From positions 1 through 40,879 of the forward strand of contig JBEKSY010000032.1 of NCBI GenBank assembly GCA_049516595.1: 40,879 bases of DNA, in the 5' to 3' direction. The notes beneath the pieces were generated by a model, which saw only the letters and a list, made by a program, of their open reading frames with translations, was not told the origin of the DNA and made no database searches. Source of the DNA: JBEKHT01 sp049516595 (lineage in GTDB: Bacteria; Chloroflexota; Anaerolineae; Anaerolineales; RBG-16-64-43). Below, one piece after another: positions 39,811 to 40,879 of this stretch. Each line of letters starts with the position of its first letter. Positions within the stretch are counted from its first letter, which is position 1. Position numbers and translations under genes: made by a program.

Positions 39811-40879
39811 ATGAACTGGAGTCCGTCGGTCTCGTCGAGTCACCATAGTCCGTCGGGTTCGCTCCCCCTCAGCCAGGCGATCGTCGGCTTCCTCAATTCC
39901 AAGATCGCCGAAGGCCTCAGTTCAAGAACTATTGAATCCTACACCGCTGACCTGACTAAGTGGGTCGAGCGCACCGGCGACCGTGACATCAGCAAGGTCT
40001 CCGGGCAGGACGTCACTGCGTACCTCGCCTGGCTACGCACAGACTACACGCCGCATCGCTTCGGCGGGAAAGATCATCCCCTTTCTCCCAAGACCCTTCG
40101 CAACGTGTGGATGTCCTTCTCGTCCTTCTTCAAGTGGGCCGAACCCGAACTGGGTATCCCCTACCCCATGAGGGAGGTCCCGATCCCGCGCTTCCAGAAG
40201 AGCCAGGTGCCCGAGTTCACCCGCGAGGAAGTGGAGCGCATGCTCAAGGCCTGCCTGTACAAGCGCGAAGCCAACACGATCTTACGCCGCGCCTTCGTCA
40301 TGCGCCGCTCCACAGCCGCCCGAGACACGGCCCTCTTGCTCCTCCTCCTGGACACCGGAGTCCGAGCTTCTGAGCTGTGCGCCCTCAAGGTTGGCGATCT
40401 GGACCTGAAGACCGGAAAGGTCGAGATCAAGAACGGGGTGCCGGGAGGAGCAAAGGGAGGGAAGGGAAGGACGGTCTATATGGGAAGGTCCGCCCGGCGG
40501 GCCATCTGGCACTACCTGTCGAAACGGGAGGACGGGCGGGACCAGGATGCGCCCCTCTTCCTTGTGAGTGGCAACCGGCTACTGCGGCCGAACGCGCTGT
40601 TGCACGTGATCGAGGGGATCGGGAAGCGGGCCGGAGTCTCAAGCGCCTTCCCCCACAAGTTCCGCCACACCTTCGCGATTACCTACCTGCGGTCGGGGGG
40701 CGATGTCTTCACCCTCCAGCAGATTCTCGGCCACGGCAGCCTGGACATGGTCAGGCTGTATCGTGTCAGCAAGAGTGGGACAAATCAGGGCTCCGAGTTA
40801 AGACACACTTCCTCGGCCTCGGCGGTCAGGCGGCCGCCCGCAGCGTCTGCGTGTGCTGCTGACGGCGCGCCTCTAGCGT
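39811..40879 (+). CDS. Tyrosine recombinase (integrase), 3' part fused to an insertion-element end
   Basis: ATG 39811 follows GGAGG by nine bases; the frame stays open to the window edge. The N-terminal core-binding domain reads I-E-S-Y-T-A-D-L-T-K-W-V and W-M-S-F-S-S-F-F-K-W-A. The catalytic domain has R185 in D-T-G-V-R-A-S-E-L, H282-K-F-R285-H-T-F, G-H308, and Tyr317 in M-V-R-L-Y-R-V, with the normal nine-residue H-Y spacing. After Y317 the sequence S-K-S-G-T-N-Q-G-S-E-L-R no longer looks like recombinase, and the opposite strand carries the C-terminus of a transposase. An insertion seems to have replaced the last residues without removing the nucleophile. It stands 94 bases downstream of tRNA-fMet, the usual place for an integrase of an element inserted at a tRNA. 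Confidence 0.88.
   Translation, partial: MNWSPSVSSSHHSPSGSLPLSQAIVGFLNSKIAEGLSSRTIESYTADLTKWVERTGDRDISKVSGQDVTAYLAWLRTDYTPHRFGGKDHPLSPKTLRNVWMSFSSFFKWAEPELGIPYPMREVPIPRFQKSQVPEFTREEVERMLKACLYKREANTILRRAFVMRRSTAARDTALLLLLLDTGVRASELCALKVGDLDLKTGKVEIKNGVPGGAKGGKGRTVYMGRSARRAIWHYLSKREDGRDQDAPLFLVSGNRLLRPNALLHVIEGIGKRAGVSSAFPHKFRHTFAITYLRSGGDVFTLQQILGHGSLDMVRLYRVSKSGTNQGSELRHTSSASAVRRPPAASACAADGAPLA
40764..40879. mobile_element. End of an insertion element interrupting the integrase
   Basis: From about TGTCAGC (40764) the sequence departs from the recombinase family, and on the minus strand a transposase ending begins at 40828. The boundary is judged from the loss of family pattern; no second end or target duplication lies in the window. 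Confidence 0.5.
40826..40879 (-). CDS. C-terminal fragment of a transposase
   Basis: Minus-strand frame open from the edge reads T-L-E-A-R-R-Q-Q-H-T-Q-T-L-R-A-A-A then TGA (40828-40826). The Arg/Gln/His-rich tail L-x-A-R-R-x-x-H-x-x-T-L is typical of the ends of IS transposases; the family cannot be set from 17 residues. Most of the gene is to the right. Confidence 0.5.
   Translation of the reverse strand, partial: TLEARRQQHTQTLRAAA

Noticed and set aside
1..40879. CRISPR array, rRNA genes, prophage structural genes
   Set aside because: No regular spaced repeats, no rRNA sequence and no phage head, tail or lysis set was seen; the CHAP protein has its own signal peptide and is not next to a holin.

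Overview
The window is high-GC (roughly 60-65 %) bacterial chromosome. Gene content (GGTR-type sugar ABC cassette, several F420/deazaflavin-type small oxidoreductases, ACR3/ArsC/ArsM arsenic genes, NBR1-Ig-like lipoprotein, TtuA/TtuB-type tRNA thiolation, many '(P)TPTP' lipoprotein linkers) is most like an uncultivated Chloroflexota (Anaerolineae-like) genome. That placement is inference from gene families only; there is no rRNA or ribosomal protein gene in the window. Standard code is used: TAG, TGA and TAA all end clearly intact genes.

Layout. 1-6.1 kb (+): a sugar or sugar-acid ABC transporter (ATPase cut by the window edge, permease, lipoprotein binding protein), a RidA-like protein, KDPG aldolase, KDG kinase and an ABM-domain protein; together they look like uptake and lower-pathway catabolism of a hexuronate-type sugar acid. 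6.2-9.5 kb (+): a decayed DDE transposase, a small lipoprotein with its own terminator, a frameshifted membrane-protein relic and a phosphodiester glycosidase-family protein. 9.8-17.5 kb (-): HEAT/AlkD-like, DUF5946, DinB-like and DUF5655 proteins, a GH-A clan glycosidase, an alpha/beta hydrolase, a secreted CHAP amidase and an alpha/alpha-toroid protein. 18-20.1 kb (+): a four-helix membrane protein, two tandem PPOX/F420-type proteins and a DDN-type oxidoreductase, the last three tightly packed.

20.7-24.1 kb (-): an arsenic island, arsR | arsM fusion - arsC - acr3. arsR has a near-ideal promoter whose -10 lies inside a palindrome directly against the start codon, so its mRNA should be leaderless; a terminator follows arsR, and a second similar palindrome sits just before the arsM ribosome-binding site. 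The methyltransferase is a fusion of an extra N-terminal SAM methyltransferase domain to a complete ArsM with all expected cysteines. 24.3-30.2 kb: another DDN-type protein, a truncated YbjQ-like remnant, a bactofilin-like surface protein, membrane proteins (one resembling a K+-channel pore with a changed filter), a zinc alcohol dehydrogenase and a broken PD40 beta-propeller lipoprotein.

30.3-34.8 kb: an NBR1-Ig-like lipoprotein, about 1.5 kb without a convincing gene, and an arylsulfotransferase-like lipoprotein broken by one stop and two frameshifts. 35.2-38.2 kb (-): a compact tRNA-modification operon ttuB-like / plsY / ttuA-like / queF / queuosine-precursor transporter, divergent from a DegV protein. 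39.6-40.9 kb (+): an initiator tRNA-Met with promoter and terminator, followed by a tyrosine recombinase whose 3' end runs into the end of an insertion element (C-terminal codons of an opposing transposase at the window edge). This is the probable start of an integrated element that continues to the right.
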